Assembly (NCBI RefSeq): GCF_009882975.1
Contig: NZ_WTUX01000017.1
Span: 200,641 to 264,640 of the forward strand
Direction: 5' to 3'
Origin: Maritimibacter harenae
Lineage (GTDB): Bacteria > Pseudomonadota > Alphaproteobacteria > Rhodobacterales > Rhodobacteraceae
DNA: 64,000 bases
This document shows positions 1 through 9,134 of the stretch, piece by piece; position 1 is the first letter of the stretch; every line of letters starts with the position of its first letter. Below the pieces are notes generated by a model. That model was not told where the DNA came from. It did not search any database and worked only from the letters and a program-made list of their open reading frames with translations. The translations under genes and the position numbers were made by a program.

Positions 1-2
1 AC

Positions 3-404
3 GACTTCGACCCGATCGCCATGGAAAGCCTGTCGTTCACCTCCCCCGCGACCGAGGCGCTGTTCTTCACCATCGCCTCGACCTCGATCCCGGCGGGCTT
101 CGGCACCGCCCTGGTGGGCGGCGTCCTTCTGGGCGCGCTGCTCTCGTCGCTCGTGTTCCGCAGCTTCAAGTGGCAGAGCTTCACCTCGCCGCGCGAAACC
201 GGCCGCTACGCTGCCGGGGCCGCGCTGATGGGCGTGGGCGGCGTACTGGCCGGGGGCTGCACCGTGGGCGCCGGCCTGTCCGGCGTGCCGACGCTGTCGC
301 TTGCCGCGATCCTTGCGCTGGCGTCCATCGCGGGCGGCGCGCTGGCCGCACGCTGGGCGATCGGGGATCGTAGTGGCGCGGGCGTTCCCGTCGCCGCCGA
401 GTGA
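3..404 (+). CDS. YeeE/YedE-family (sulfur transport) membrane protein, C-terminal part
   Basis: The reading frame is open to the left edge of the window, so this is the C-terminal part of a larger protein; the ATG at 21 is probably internal. At least three hydrophobic helices are visible. The motif GGCTVGAGLSG is the cysteine-containing glycine-rich motif of YeeE/YedE (DUF395) proteins, inner-membrane proteins linked to uptake of thiosulfate or other sulfur compounds. The substrate cannot be decided from this fragment. The protein ends in a short polar tail (GVPVAAE). Family assignment is fairly safe; the specific role is inferred. Confidence 0.75.
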   Translation, partial: DFDPIAMESLSFTSPATEALFFTIASTSIPAGFGTALVGGVLLGALLSSLVFRSFKWQSFTSPRETGRYAAGAALMGVGGVLAGGCTVGAGLSGVPTLSLAAILALASIAGGALAARWAIGDRSGAGVPVAAE

Positions 405-515
405 CGGGACGACGCCGGGTCTTCGCCGGGCGGAGGGACAAGTCAGGACATGCGACAAGGGCCGGGTATCATCCCGGCCCTTCGTCTTTCGGGGAAACGG
501 GAACTGCGGAATTCC

Positions 516-560
516 AGGATTCTAGGATTCTAGGATTCTAGGATTCTAGGATTCTAGGAA
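516..560. repeat. 8-bp tandem repeat (AGGATTCT x5)
   Basis: Five perfect head-to-tail copies of AGGATTCT (516-555) followed by a partial copy (AGGA). The array lies between the 3' ends of the YeeE-like gene and the DUF3422 gene, which converge here. It is AT-rich against a GC-rich background and contains CTAG at every junction. The same octamer recurs in inverted form at 4781-4802. Confidence 0.95.
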
Positions 561-624
561 AGCGGAACGCCAGGCACCGCCCCGCGTCAACGCCCGACCG
601 CCGACCCGCGCCCGGCCGGCGCCG

Positions 625-1911
625 TCACCGCCGGACCAGCCGCCGGCGCACAGCGCGCCCGGCGAGCCAGACGACCAGAACCACGGGGATCACCAGCCCC
701 GCCGTCCACACCGCCTTGTCGATGTGCAGCGCATAGGCGATCGGCGCGGTGAGGTAGGACAGAAGGCTCACGGCGTAATAGCTGATCGCCACCACCGACA
801 GCCCCTCGACCGTCTCCTGCAGGCGCAGCTGCAGGTCCGCGCGCCGATCCATGCTCTCGAGCAGCGCCTGGTTCTGGGCCGAGCGGTCCACGTCCACCTT
901 CGTGCGCAGAAGATCGCCCGCCCGGATCGCCCGCTCCGCCATGTCACGCAGCTGCCGCTCCATCGCCTTCACGGTGCGCATCGCCGGATCGTAACGGCGG
1001 GTCATGAATTCCCGGAACGTCTGGCGCCCGTCCCAGCGCTCCTCGCGCAGCACGTCGATGCGCTGGTTCACGATCGCCTCGTAGGCCCCCGTCGCGCCGA
1101 ACCGGAACGAGGTCTGGGCGTTCAGCTTCTCGAGCTCCGCCGAGATGTTCAGGAGCTGCTGAAGGCGCGCCTCGGACGTGCCCCCGCTCCCCCCGATGCC
1201 CGAGACGAGTGCGGAGAGTTCGTCCCCGATCTCGCCCAGTCGCCCCTGGATCGACCGTGCGCGCGCGAGCCCCAGCATGGACATCTGCTTGTAGGTCTCG
1301 ATCTCGCAGATCCGCTGCACGATGCGCCCGGTGCGCCGGGGCGAACATTCGGGGCCCGTGAAGACCGCGAAGCGGCTCTGCCCGCCCTCGTCGATCCGGA
1401 AATCTCCCGCGATGATCGCGTCCCGGTCGAGCACGTGGCTCACCGCGACGCTTTCGGGCACGAACCAGTCGTTGACCTTCTGGCGCATCTCGGCGTCGTC
1501 GGGTTTCTCCTCGACCCGGATCAGGACCGAGGTCACCAGAACCCCGGGCGCGTCCGCCAGCCAGTCGTCCGGAAACACGTCCAGCCGCTTGGGATCGAAG
1601 GGGGGCGTCCAGTTGCCTTCGCCGAAGATCGTGTAGGTCACGAACTCGGTATGGCTTTCCCACTTGAGCTTGTACTTGCCCAGGTCGCCGAAGAAATGGT
1701 TCGCCCCGGGCTTGGGGTGCGCCGTGCCGTAGCGGTCGAGGAGCGCGGTCAGATGCGCGACATCGGCCGACCGGTCCCGCCCGGCCGCGTTCTCCGGCTG
1801 CTTGATGGCGAGGTAGACCGCGAAACAGGGCGAGCGGAGCGACGGGAAGGGCCGCGCGTGCAGCTCGTTGGACAGCGCGTAGCGCAGCGGATGATCTTCG
1901 ATGGTGGCCAT
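625..1911 (-). CDS. DUF3422 family membrane protein
   Basis: A 428-residue protein whose N-terminus carries the DUF3422 signature HPLR-x4-NELHARPF (residues 7-22). The middle is mostly soluble and contains long helical, probably coiled-coil, stretches (about residues 215-365). Two hydrophobic helices lie near the C-terminus (about 372-420), followed by a basic RRRLVRR tail, so the bulk of the protein faces one side of the membrane. DUF3422 proteins are widespread in Alphaproteobacteria and have no established function. The start ATG is the conserved one. It converges with the YeeE-like gene across the tandem repeat at 516-560. Confidence 0.85.
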   Translation of the reverse strand: MATIEDHPLRYALSNELHARPFPSLRSPCFAVYLAIKQPENAAGRDRSADVAHLTALLDRYGTAHPKPGANHFFGDLGKYKLKWESHTEFVTYTIFGEGNWTPPFDPKRLDVFPDDWLADAPGVLVTSVLIRVEEKPDDAEMRQKVNDWFVPESVAVSHVLDRDAIIAGDFRIDEGGQSRFAVFTGPECSPRRTGRIVQRICEIETYKQMSMLGLARARSIQGRLGEIGDELSALVSGIGGSGGTSEARLQQLLNISAELEKLNAQTSFRFGATGAYEAIVNQRIDVLREERWDGRQTFREFMTRRYDPAMRTVKAMERQLRDMAERAIRAGDLLRTKVDVDRSAQNQALLESMDRRADLQLRLQETVEGLSVVAISYYAVSLLSYLTAPIAYALHIDKAVWTAGLVIPVVLVVWLAGRAVRRRLVRR

Positions 1912-2023
1912 GTCCGGTCCCGTTCTTCGCGTGTCTTCCCGAGAGGTTACGCGAAGTCAGGGCACCGAAACAGTGGTCGATTGTCGCGCGGGCGGTATTT
2001 CCGGCCCCGCCCGCGCCGGTCGA

Positions 2024-3181
2024 TCAGAGGATGACCACGTCCAGCGGCGGGAAGCCGTTGAAGCCCACCGACGAGTAGGACGAGGTATAGGCGCCCGCGT
2101 TGCGGATGATCGCGCGATCACCGGATTTCAGCGTCACCGGCAGCATCATCGGGCGCTTCTCGTAGAGCACGTCGGCCGAGTCGCAGGACGGGCCGGCCAG
2201 GATGCAGGGGCCGACCGGGTCGCCGTCGCGCGGGGTCGCGATCTGGTAGCGGATCGCCTCGCCCTCGGTTTCGGCCAGGCCCGAGAAGCGGCCGATGTCG
2301 AGATAGACCCAGCGGTGCATGTCGTCGTCCGACTTCTTCGACACGAGCAGCACCTCCGCGATGATCGCGCCGCATTCGGCCACGAGACCCCGGCCCGGCT
2401 CCGCCATCACGCGCGGCACGTCGCCGAAGCGCGCGCCGACGAGTTCCATGACCCGCGCGGCGTAGGTCGAGGGCGCGTCGATCGCCTCGCCGTAGAAGGC
2501 CGGGAAACCGCCACCGATGTTGAGCAGGTCGAGCGCATAGCCCTCGGCCTGCGCCCGGTGCCAGATTTCGGCCACGGCGTCGAGCACGCCGGTCCACATC
2601 TCGGCCCGCTTGGTCTGGGACCCCACGTGGAACGACAGGCCGACGGGCTTGAGGCCCAGCTCGGTCGCGTAGGCCATGAGGTCGATCGCCTTCTCGCCCC
2701 GGCAGCCGAACTTGCGGCTGAGCGGCCAGTCGGCCTGGCTGTTCTCGACGATGACGCGGATGTAGACCTCGGCGCCCGGCGCGTGGGCGGCGATCTTGTC
2801 GAGCTCCTCTTCCGCGTCGGCGGCGAAGAGCGTGACGCCCGCGTGGTGCGCGAAGGCAATGTCGCCCACCTTCTTCACGGTGTTGCCGAACGAGATGTCC
2901 GCCGGGTCCGCGCCCTGGCTCAGGCACAGCTCGATCTCGGCGCGCGAAGCCGCGTCGAAATGCGAACCGATGTTGACCAGACGCTCGATGATCTCGCGCG
3001 TCGGGTTGGCCTTCACGGCATAGTGGATGTGGGCACGGCCCAGCCCCTGCTTGAGCTGGTGATACTGGAATTCGACGCGGTCCACGTCGAGGACGAGCGT
3101 CGGACGGTCCACGACCATCGAGCGGACAGCGGTTTCGATACGGGAAGCAGGCGCGAAGGCGCCCTGTGCAACGTAGGTCAT
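2024..3181 (-). CDS. PLP-dependent fold-III decarboxylase (ornithine/lysine decarboxylase type)
   Basis: A 385-residue alanine-racemase-fold decarboxylase of the eukaryotic-type ornithine/diaminopimelate group, which makes putrescine and/or cadaverine from ornithine or lysine. The PLP lysine is in YAVKANP (about residue 53), with HVGSQ and GGGFP phosphate-binding segments, MAEPGRGLVAE, and the CDSADVL segment carrying the C-terminal active-site cysteine/aspartate. The start chosen at 3181 begins MTYVAQGAF and has GGAG six bases upstream; a longer in-frame extension to 3412 shows no family similarity and is taken as leader. The RBS sits in a perfect hairpin. Ornithine versus lysine preference cannot be read with certainty. 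Confidence 0.88.
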   Translation of the reverse strand: MTYVAQGAFAPASRIETAVRSMVVDRPTLVLDVDRVEFQYHQLKQGLGRAHIHYAVKANPTREIIERLVNIGSHFDAASRAEIELCLSQGADPADISFGNTVKKVGDIAFAHHAGVTLFAADAEEELDKIAAHAPGAEVYIRVIVENSQADWPLSRKFGCRGEKAIDLMAYATELGLKPVGLSFHVGSQTKRAEMWTGVLDAVAEIWHRAQAEGYALDLLNIGGGFPAFYGEAIDAPSTYAARVMELVGARFGDVPRVMAEPGRGLVAECGAIIAEVLLVSKKSDDDMHRWVYLDIGRFSGLAETEGEAIRYQIATPRDGDPVGPCILAGPSCDSADVLYEKRPMMLPVTLKSGDRAIIRNAGAYTSSYSSVGFNGFPPLDVVIL

Positions 3182-3199
3182 GTCTATCTCCAATAGACA
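3181..3199 (-). promoter_or_regulatory. Hairpin presenting the decarboxylase ribosome-binding site in its loop
   Basis: On the minus strand this reads TGTCTAT-TGGAG-ATAGACA: a perfect 7-bp stem with the Shine-Dalgarno GGAG in the five-base loop. The last stem base is the A of the start codon. Such a fold could modulate initiation by exposing or hiding the RBS. The structure is seen directly; regulation by polyamines or other signals is only inference. Confidence 0.6.
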
Positions 3200-3417
3200 G
3201 GGGCGAAGCCCCAAGGTTCCAAGTGGAGACGTTACCGTCGCTGCGTTAACGCGTGCCGGTCCGTCATCGCGGGAAACCCGCTCCTTCGGACTGCCGGTCG
3301 TGGCCAGAGGCGCGTGCGTTGGCGTCTTGAGCGCGCATTTGGGGCAAAGGCCGAGTCGTTGCAAGAGTTTTTGAATCGCCGCGTGTATTTTTTCCCGATC
3401 CGTCCTATGCAACCCGC

Positions 3418-3960
3418 ATGGCCCGGCTGATCCTGTTCAACAAACCCTTCGACGTCCTGTCGCAATTCACCGACGCGAAGTCGCCGACGAAACGCGCGAC
3501 GCTGTCGGATTACATCGACGTGCCAAGGGTTTACCCGGCCGGTCGGCTTGATCGCGACAGCGAGGGGCTGATGATCCTGACGGACGACGGCCGCCTGCAG
3601 GCCCGCATCTCGGATCCACGCGCGAAAACGCCCAAGACCTACCTCGCGCAGGTCGAGGGCGCGCCGGACGAGGCCGACCTCGATCCGCTGCGCCAGGGCC
3701 TTGTCCTGAAGGACGGCCGCACGCGCCCCGCCAAGGCGCGCCTGATCGAGCCGCCGCGACTGTGGCCCCGCACGCCACCGGTGCGATACCGCAAGAGCGT
3801 GCCCGACCGCTGGATCGAGCTCACGATCACCGAGGGGCGCAACCGGCAGGTGCGGCGCATGACGGCGGCCATCGGTTTTCCGACCCTGCGCCTGGTGCGC
3901 TGGCGCGTTGGGGACTGGACACTCGACGGGCTGGAGCCCGGGCAGTGGCACGACGCCTGA
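3418..3960 (+). CDS. rluE: 23S rRNA pseudouridine synthase, RluE type
   Basis: A 180-residue stand-alone pseudouridine synthase of the RsuA/RluB/E/F family. It begins [16 protein letters not shown], characteristic of RluE, which modifies U2457 of E. coli 23S rRNA. The catalytic aspartate lies in [10 protein letters not shown] (about residues 41-50), followed by KTYLAQVEG and the C-terminal [10 protein letters not shown] motif. No N-terminal S4 domain is present, as expected for RluE. It is transcribed divergently from the decarboxylase, leaving a 236-bp region that holds both promoters. Length agrees with the family. Confidence 0.88.
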   Translation: MARLILFNKPFDVLSQFTDAKSPTKRATLSDYIDVPRVYPAGRLDRDSEGLMILTDDGRLQARISDPRAKTPKTYLAQVEGAPDEADLDPLRQGLVLKDGRTRPAKARLIEPPRLWPRTPPVRYRKSVPDRWIELTITEGRNRQVRRMTAAIGFPTLRLVRWRVGDWTLDGLEPGQWHDA

Positions 3961-4121
3961 GGGCCCGCATGAACCCTCATGGCGAAATGAACACAATTCG
4001 CCCGGGGGTTGCAGAATCTTGCCCGGATTCCGCCTCCGTATTGCACGGGTCCGCCCGAATTCCTGCCCCGTTCTCCCTATAGGTGTTCCGCGAACCACAC
4101 ATTCAAACGGGAAGTTTTGCC

Positions 4122-4682
4122 GTGTTGCCTTTCGCGAGTGCCATCAAGAAATTCGCCACCGATGAAACCGGGGCCGTCACCGTGGACATGGTCGTCTTCT
4201 GGGGCGGCAGCATCCTGATCGCCAAGACGATCGTGGGGGATGTCGCCGTCGGGGTCATGGACCTGAGCGACACGGTCAACGGCGCGCTGAGCGAAATCGC
4301 CGCCACCGACCTCAGCGTCGACCAGATCAAGGCGCTCGGGGCCACCACGGAACCGGCCGACGATGCCGACAGCGACGCCTCGGACGACGAGGACGGCGCC
4401 GGGAACCCGGGCAACGACAAGGACGTCGGCAACGCCGGCGAAAACCCGAACGGCAAGGGCGGCTGGGGCGACGGCTCGAACGGCCAGGGCGACACGAACG
4501 GGAACGCGGGCAGCGACGACGACGACAGCGGCAGCAGCGGCGCGGGCAATCCCGGCAACGGCAAGAACGTCGGCAACGCCGGGGAAACGCCGAACGGCGA
4601 CAGCAAAAGCAGCTGGGGCGAGGGCACGAAGGGTCGCAGCGACGGCGACAAGGGGAACGGGAAGGGCAACGGCAAGGACTGA
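4122..4682 (+). CDS. Small pilin-like (Flp-type N-terminus) protein with repetitive Asn/Gly/Asp-rich tail
   Basis: A 186-residue protein from the GTG at 4122; an in-frame GTG at 4083 would add 13 residues. The N-terminus has a short basic segment, then DETGAVTVDMVVFWGGS and a hydrophobic helix, resembling the DE-G-AVTVDWVVL start of Rhodobacteraceae Flp/TadE-like pilins. From about residue 80 it is low-complexity, very rich in G, N, D and K. It holds two copies of a unit beginning GAGNPGN and containing VGNAGE-x-PNG. A strong terminator follows. An exported or surface structural role is likely but inferred; no processing or pilus genes are adjacent. Confidence 0.7.
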   Translation: MLPFASAIKKFATDETGAVTVDMVVFWGGSILIAKTIVGDVAVGVMDLSDTVNGALSEIAATDLSVDQIKALGATTEPADDADSDASDDEDGAGNPGNDKDVGNAGENPNGKGGWGDGSNGQGDTNGNAGSDDDDSGSSGAGNPGNGKNVGNAGETPNGDSKSSWGEGTKGRSDGDKGNGKGNGKD

Positions 4683-4714
4683 GCCTGCCCCGCCCGGATC
4701 GGAAGACGACGAAG

Positions 4715-4737
4715 CGCCCCGGCAACGGGGCGTTTTT
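4715..4737 (+). terminator. Rho-independent terminator after the pilin-like gene
   Basis: CGCCCCG-GCAA-CGGGGCG is a perfect 7-bp stem with a GNRA-type tetraloop, followed by TTTTT. It lies 32 bp after the stop codon of the pilin-like gene. Confidence 0.9.
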
Positions 4738-4780
4738 CTTTGCCTGGATGTCGGCGCCCCCCGGACCGCCGCTCTGCTTC

Positions 4781-4802
4781 TCTAGGATTCTAGAATCCTA
4801 GA
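4781..4802. repeat. 22-bp perfect palindrome built from the AGGATTCT octamer
   Basis: Eleven bases TCTAGGATTCT followed by their exact reverse complement, with no spacer. The half site contains the same AGGATTCT unit that is tandemly repeated at 516-555. It lies between the pilin-like gene terminator and the pntB terminator, at a convergent gene boundary. Confidence 0.9.
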
Positions 4803-4886
4803 AAAGTGAAGCCCGCGCGTAGGCCGCCCGCCAGGACCTGCCTGCCGGATACCAGCCACACGGACGCAACACGCCGTCCGAAACGA

Positions 4887-4914
4887 AAAGGGCCCCGCCG
4901 AAGCAGGGCCCTTT
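4887..4914 (-). terminator. Terminator of pntAB
   Basis: AAAGGGCCC and GGGCCCTTT form a 9-bp perfect stem with a 10-base loop; on the minus strand it ends in CCCTTTT. It lies 19 bp beyond the pntB stop and may act in both directions. Confidence 0.8.
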
Positions 4915-4932
4915 CCCGGTTTTCCGTCCGGA

Positions 4933-6408
4933 TCAGTCCAGCAGCGACAGGAGCTGCGTGACCGAGTCCTTGGCGTCGCCGTAGAACATCCGCGTGTTGT
5001 CCTTGTAGAACAGCGGGTTCTCGATGCCGGAGTAGCCGGTCCCCTGCCCGCGCTTGGACACGAACACGTCCTTGGCCTTCCAGACCTCGAGCACCGGCAT
5101 CCCGGCGATCGGCGAGTTCGGGTCTTCCTGCGCCGCCGGGTTCACGATGTCGTTCGAGCCGATGACGATCACGACGTCCGTGTCCGGGAAGTCGTCGTTG
5201 ATCTCTTCCATCTCGAGCACGATGTCGTAGGGCACCTTCGCCTCGGCCAGAAGCACGTTCATGTGGCCCGGCAGACGGCCCGCGACCGGGTGGATCGCGA
5301 AGCGCACTTCCTTGCCCATGCCGCGCAGCTTCTTGGTCAGGTCGCTGACCGCGTTCTGCGCCTGCGCCACGGCCATGCCGTAGCCCGGCACGATGATGAC
5401 GCTGTCGGCATCCTTGAGCGACTGGGCCACGCCTTCGGCGTCGATCGGCTTCTGTTCGCCCTCGATCTCCATCTGCTCACCGGCCGGGCCGCCGAAGCCG
5501 CCCAGGATGACCGAGATGAACGACCGGTTCATCGCCTTGCACATGATATAGGACAGGATGGCACCCGAGGAGCCCACCAGCGCGCCGACCACGATCAGGA
5601 GGTCGTTGCCGAGGCTGAAGCCGATGGCCGCCGCCGCCCAGCCCGAGTACGAGTTGAGCATCGAGACCACGACGGGCATGTCCGCGCCGCCGATCCCCAT
5701 GATCAGGTGGTAGCCGATGAAGAGCGCGGCCACGGTCATGATCGCCAGCGGCAGAAGCTCGCCCGACCCCACGTACCAGAACAGGCCGATGAGCGAGATG
5801 ATCGCGGCCCCGGCATTGAGCACGTGTCCGCCCGGCAGCTTCTTGGCCGCCGAGGTCACCTTGCCGGCGAGCTTGCCGTAGGCGATCACCGAACCGGTGA
5901 AGGTCACCGCACCGATGAAGATGCCCAGGAACAGCTCGACCTTGAGGATGTTCAGCTCGGCCGTCGTCTTGTGCGAGATGAGCTTGCCGAAGGTGCCAAG
6001 CCCCTGCTCACCCAGCCAGGTGTCGAGCCCGGCCTCGTTGAGCGAGGTCGGCGCCACCGCCATGATCTCGGCCACGCGGCCGATCTCGATATGGGCGTTG
6101 TAGCCCACGAAGACGGCCGCAAGACCCACGAGCGAGTGCATCGCGGCCACGAGCTGCGGCATCTCGGTCATCTGCACGCGCTTGGCGACGTAGAAACCGA
6201 TGATGCCCCCGGCCGCGACCAGCACGATCGACAGCAGCCAGAGCCCCGCGCCGGGGCCGATGAGGGTGGCGATGACGGCGAGCGCCATGCCGACGATGCC
6301 GTACCAGACAGCCCGTTTCGCGCTTTCCTGGCCGGAGAGGCCGCCCAGCGACAGGATGAAGAGGACGGCGGCGACCACGTAGGCCGCGGTGGTGAATCCG
6401 TATTCCAT
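4933..6408 (-). CDS. pntB: NAD(P) transhydrogenase subunit beta
   Basis: A 491-residue subunit of the proton-translocating transhydrogenase, which uses the proton gradient to reduce NADP+ with NADH. The first ~300 residues hold about nine hydrophobic helices that form much of the membrane channel (domain II). The C-terminal ~180 residues are the soluble NADP(H)-binding domain III, with [15 protein letters not shown] and later [14 protein letters not shown]. Length is close to that of E. coli PntB (462). It starts 13 bp after pntA, so the two are co-transcribed and complete the enzyme. Confidence 0.96.
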   Translation of the reverse strand: MEYGFTTAAYVVAAVLFILSLGGLSGQESAKRAVWYGIVGMALAVIATLIGPGAGLWLLSIVLVAAGGIIGFYVAKRVQMTEMPQLVAAMHSLVGLAAVFVGYNAHIEIGRVAEIMAVAPTSLNEAGLDTWLGEQGLGTFGKLISHKTTAELNILKVELFLGIFIGAVTFTGSVIAYGKLAGKVTSAAKKLPGGHVLNAGAAIISLIGLFWYVGSGELLPLAIMTVAALFIGYHLIMGIGGADMPVVVSMLNSYSGWAAAAIGFSLGNDLLIVVGALVGSSGAILSYIMCKAMNRSFISVILGGFGGPAGEQMEIEGEQKPIDAEGVAQSLKDADSVIIVPGYGMAVAQAQNAVSDLTKKLRGMGKEVRFAIHPVAGRLPGHMNVLLAEAKVPYDIVLEMEEINDDFPDTDVVIVIGSNDIVNPAAQEDPNSPIAGMPVLEVWKAKDVFVSKRGQGTGYSGIENPLFYKDNTRMFYGDAKDSVTQLLSLLD

Positions 6409-6421
6409 GATCCCCTACTCC

Positions 6422-7996
6422 TTAAGATTTCTGGAACATGGCGAGCATGCGCCGGGTGACGAGGAAGCCGCCGAAGATGTTGATCCCGGCCATGAAGACC
6501 GACACGGCCGCCAGCACGACGATGAGGACGGACCCCGATCCGATCTGCATGAGCGCGCCGAGGATGATGATCGACGAAATGGCGTTCGTCACCGCCATGA
6601 GGGGCGTGTGAAGCGAGTGCGAGACGTTCCAGATCACCTGGAAGCCCACGAAGACGGCGAGCACGAAGACGATGAAGTGCTGCATGAAGCTCGCGGGCGC
6701 GAACAGGCCCGCCAGCAGGATGAGCGCCCCGCCGATACCCAGGAGAGTCGCCTGGGTCTTCGTCTCTTTCTTGAAGGCCGCGATTTCCTGCGCCCGCTTT
6801 TCCTCGGGCGTCAGCTCCTTGGGCGGCTCGGGTTTCTTCTGCGCCGCGATCGCCTGTGTCTTTGGCGGTGGTGGCGGGAAGGTGATCTCGCCCTGGTGGG
6901 TCACGGTGGCCCCGCGGATCACGTCGTCATCCATGTTGACGTTGATCTGACCGTCCTTGTCGGGGGTCAGGTCCGTCATCATGTGCCGGATGTTGTTGGC
7001 ATAGAGCGTGGACGACTGCGTGGCCATGCGGCTCGGGAAGTCGGTGTAGCCGATGATCGTCACGCCGTTCGGGGTCACGATCTTCTCGTCCATCTTGGTC
7101 AGCTTGCAGTTGCCGCCCTTCTCGGCGGCAAGGTCCACGATGACCGAGCCCGGCTTCATCGCCTCGACCATGTCCTCGGTCCAGAGCTCCGGGGCCTCCC
7201 GGTTCGGGATCAGCGCCGTGGTGATGACGATGTCCACCTCCGGGGCCAGTTCGCGGAACTTGGCGAGCTGCGCTTCGCGGAACTCGGGCGAAGAGACCGA
7301 GGCGTAACCGCCCGTCGCCGCACCGTCTTCCTGCTCTTCCTCGAAGTCGAGGTAGACGAACTCGGCGCCCATCGACTCGACCTGTTCGGCCACCTCGGGG
7401 CGCACGTCGAACGCATAGGTGATGGCACCCAGCGAGGTCGACGTGCCGATCGCGGCGAGACCGGCGACACCGGCGCCCACGACGAGCACCTTCGCCGGCG
7501 GCACCTTGCCCGCCGCCGTCACCTGCCCGGTGAAGAACCGGCCGAAGTTGTTGCCCGCCTCGATGACCGCGCGATAGCCCGCGATGTTGGCCATCGACGA
7601 CAGCGCGTCCATCTTCTGCGCACGGCTGATGCGCGGCACCATTTCCATGGCGATGACGGTCGCGCCCTTGGACTTGGCGAGCTCCAGGCCCTCTTCGTTC
7701 CCCCCGGGGTTGAAGAAGGTGATGAGCGTCTTGTCCTTCGTCAGGCGCTTCAATTCCGTTTCGGTCGGAATGCGCACCTTGGCGATGATGTCGGCTTCTT
7801 TCCACAGGCTGGCGGCCGTCTTGATGATCTTGACGCCGGCGGCCTCGTAATCCTCGTCGTTGAATCCGGCGGCCTCACCCGCCTTCGACTGGATCAGGCA
7901 TTCGTAGCCCAGTTTCTGCAGCATGCCCGCCGACTCCGGCGTCATGGCGACGCGGTTCTCCCCCGCGATGGTTTCCTTCGGAACACCAATCTTCAC
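6422..7996 (-). CDS. pntA: NAD(P) transhydrogenase subunit alpha
   Basis: A 524-residue alpha subunit starting at the GTG at 7996, giving the family N-terminus [30 protein letters not shown] lies a few bases upstream, and the upstream in-frame extension has no family similarity. Residues 1-~380 form the NAD(H)-binding domain I, with the Rossmann glycines in [15 protein letters not shown]. After a Pro/Lys-rich linker (about 395-430), about four C-terminal helices complete the membrane domain with PntB. Domain I and membrane helices are in one chain, as in E. coli PntA. Expression probably starts from the 360-bp region upstream. Confidence 0.96.
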   Translation of the reverse strand: MKIGVPKETIAGENRVAMTPESAGMLQKLGYECLIQSKAGEAAGFNDEDYEAAGVKIIKTAASLWKEADIIAKVRIPTETELKRLTKDKTLITFFNPGGNEEGLELAKSKGATVIAMEMVPRISRAQKMDALSSMANIAGYRAVIEAGNNFGRFFTGQVTAAGKVPPAKVLVVGAGVAGLAAIGTSTSLGAITYAFDVRPEVAEQVESMGAEFVYLDFEEEQEDGAATGGYASVSSPEFREAQLAKFRELAPEVDIVITTALIPNREAPELWTEDMVEAMKPGSVIVDLAAEKGGNCKLTKMDEKIVTPNGVTIIGYTDFPSRMATQSSTLYANNIRHMMTDLTPDKDGQINVNMDDDVIRGATVTHQGEITFPPPPPKTQAIAAQKKPEPPKELTPEEKRAQEIAAFKKETKTQATLLGIGGALILLAGLFAPASFMQHFIVFVLAVFVGFQVIWNVSHSLHTPLMAVTNAISSIIILGALMQIGSGSVLIVVLAAVSVFMAGINIFGGFLVTRRMLAMFQKS

Positions 7997-8356
7997 GATG
8001 TTTGTCCTTCTCCCACTCACGCCACGGGTGTCCCCCGTGATCTCCAGATGTTTCCTATATGCTCCATGGACGGAATGCGACCGAAACCATGCAGTTCGCG
8101 ACGACATAAGTGCGCGACCGTGTTGACGTTACGTCACAGCACCGCGTGACCTTGTTTTTCCTCGCTCACCTCGTCCTCGCCGCGCGGTTTCGGCCCGATC
8201 CGGCCAGAATCTGCCGCGCAATTTTGTTTCTTCGAACACGGCATAATGAGGATGAATGTTACGGACGCAACCCCTCGCAGGTGCAGCATTGCCGCGACGT
8301 TGCGATTGCGTCGCGTTCCGCAGCCGGTAGCGTGGCCGAAACAGGGAGGAGACGAC
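7997..8356. other. Intergenic region between pntA and the SDR gene
   Basis: This 360-bp divergent region has no convincing gene. It contains an odd-length perfect inverted repeat TGACGT-T-ACGTCA at 8124-8136, 128 bp upstream of the pntA start, which could be an operator. The sequence is noticeably more AT-rich around 8180-8310 than the flanking genes, as expected for promoters. A strong AGGGAGGAG ribosome-binding site for the SDR lies at its right end. Confidence 0.5.
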
Positions 8357-9115
8357 ATGGATCTGACAGGCAAACATGCGCTCGTCACCGGCGGCGGCAC
8401 CGGCATCGGGCTCGCCATCGCCACCGCGCTGGCCGAGGCCGGGGCCGAGGTCACGATCACCGGGCGCCGGGCGGACGTGCTGGACGAGGCCGCGGCCACC
8501 CACCCGCGCCTCCACGGCGCCGTGATGGACGTGACCGACGAAAGCGCGATCCGCGACGGCGTGGCCGCCGCCCGTGACGCACGCGGCCCGATCACCATCT
8601 GCGTCGCCAACGCCGGCGTCGCCACGGGGCGCAAGCTGTCGCGCACCTCCTACGACTTCTGGCGCCAGATCATGCAGGTCAACCTCGACGGCGTGTTCCT
8701 TACCGTGCGCGAATGCCTGCCCGACATGGAAGGGGCCGACTGGGGCCGCGTGATCGCGATCTCCTCGATCGCCGGGGTGAAGGGGCTGAAGGGCGCAGGC
8801 GCCTACTCGGCCTCGAAACACGGCGTGATCGGGCTCATCCGCTCGCTGTCGGAGGATTACCTGGGCGCGGGGCTCACCTTCAACGCGATCTGCCCGGCCT
8901 ATGTCGACACTGACATCATCACCCGCAACGTCGACGCGATCTCCGAGAAGATCGGCGGCGACCGGGAAGCGGCGCTCGCGATGATGCGCGACGTGAACAA
9001 GCACAAGCGCCTGATCAAGCCCGAGGAAGTGGCGGCGGCCGCCATGTGGCTGGTCGGCCCGGGATCGGAAAGCGTGAACGGCCAGACGATCGAGATCGCG
9101 GGCGGCCAGATGTGA
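8357..9115 (+). CDS. Short-chain dehydrogenase/reductase
   Basis: A 252-residue classical SDR. The cofactor motif TGGGTGIG is at residues 11-18, the structural NAG motif is in VANAGVATG, the catalytic serine is in ISSIAGVKG, and the Tyr/Lys pair is YSASK (about residue 153). GRR after the second strand suggests binding of NADP(H), but this is not decisive. The start at 8357 follows AGGGAGGAG. The C-terminal VNGQTIEIAGGQM is typical of enzymes of the 3-hydroxybutyrate dehydrogenase/3-ketoacyl reductase type. Substrate unknown; it stands alone and converges with the TetR gene. Confidence 0.88.
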   Translation: MDLTGKHALVTGGGTGIGLAIATALAEAGAEVTITGRRADVLDEAAATHPRLHGAVMDVTDESAIRDGVAAARDARGPITICVANAGVATGRKLSRTSYDFWRQIMQVNLDGVFLTVRECLPDMEGADWGRVIAISSIAGVKGLKGAGAYSASKHGVIGLIRSLSEDYLGAGLTFNAICPAYVDTDIITRNVDAISEKIGGDREAALAMMRDVNKHKRLIKPEEVAAAAMWLVGPGSESVNGQTIEIAGGQM

Positions 9116-9134
9116 TCCACCCCTGCGCGGGGCC

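Noticed and set aside
516-560. Possible CRISPR array
   Set aside because: Repeats are 8 bp with no spacers, and no cas genes are present; it is a simple tandem repeat.
3182-3412. N-terminal extension of the decarboxylase
   Set aside because: Basic, low-similarity sequence upstream of a well-placed RBS and a family-like N-terminus; treated as leader and promoter region.
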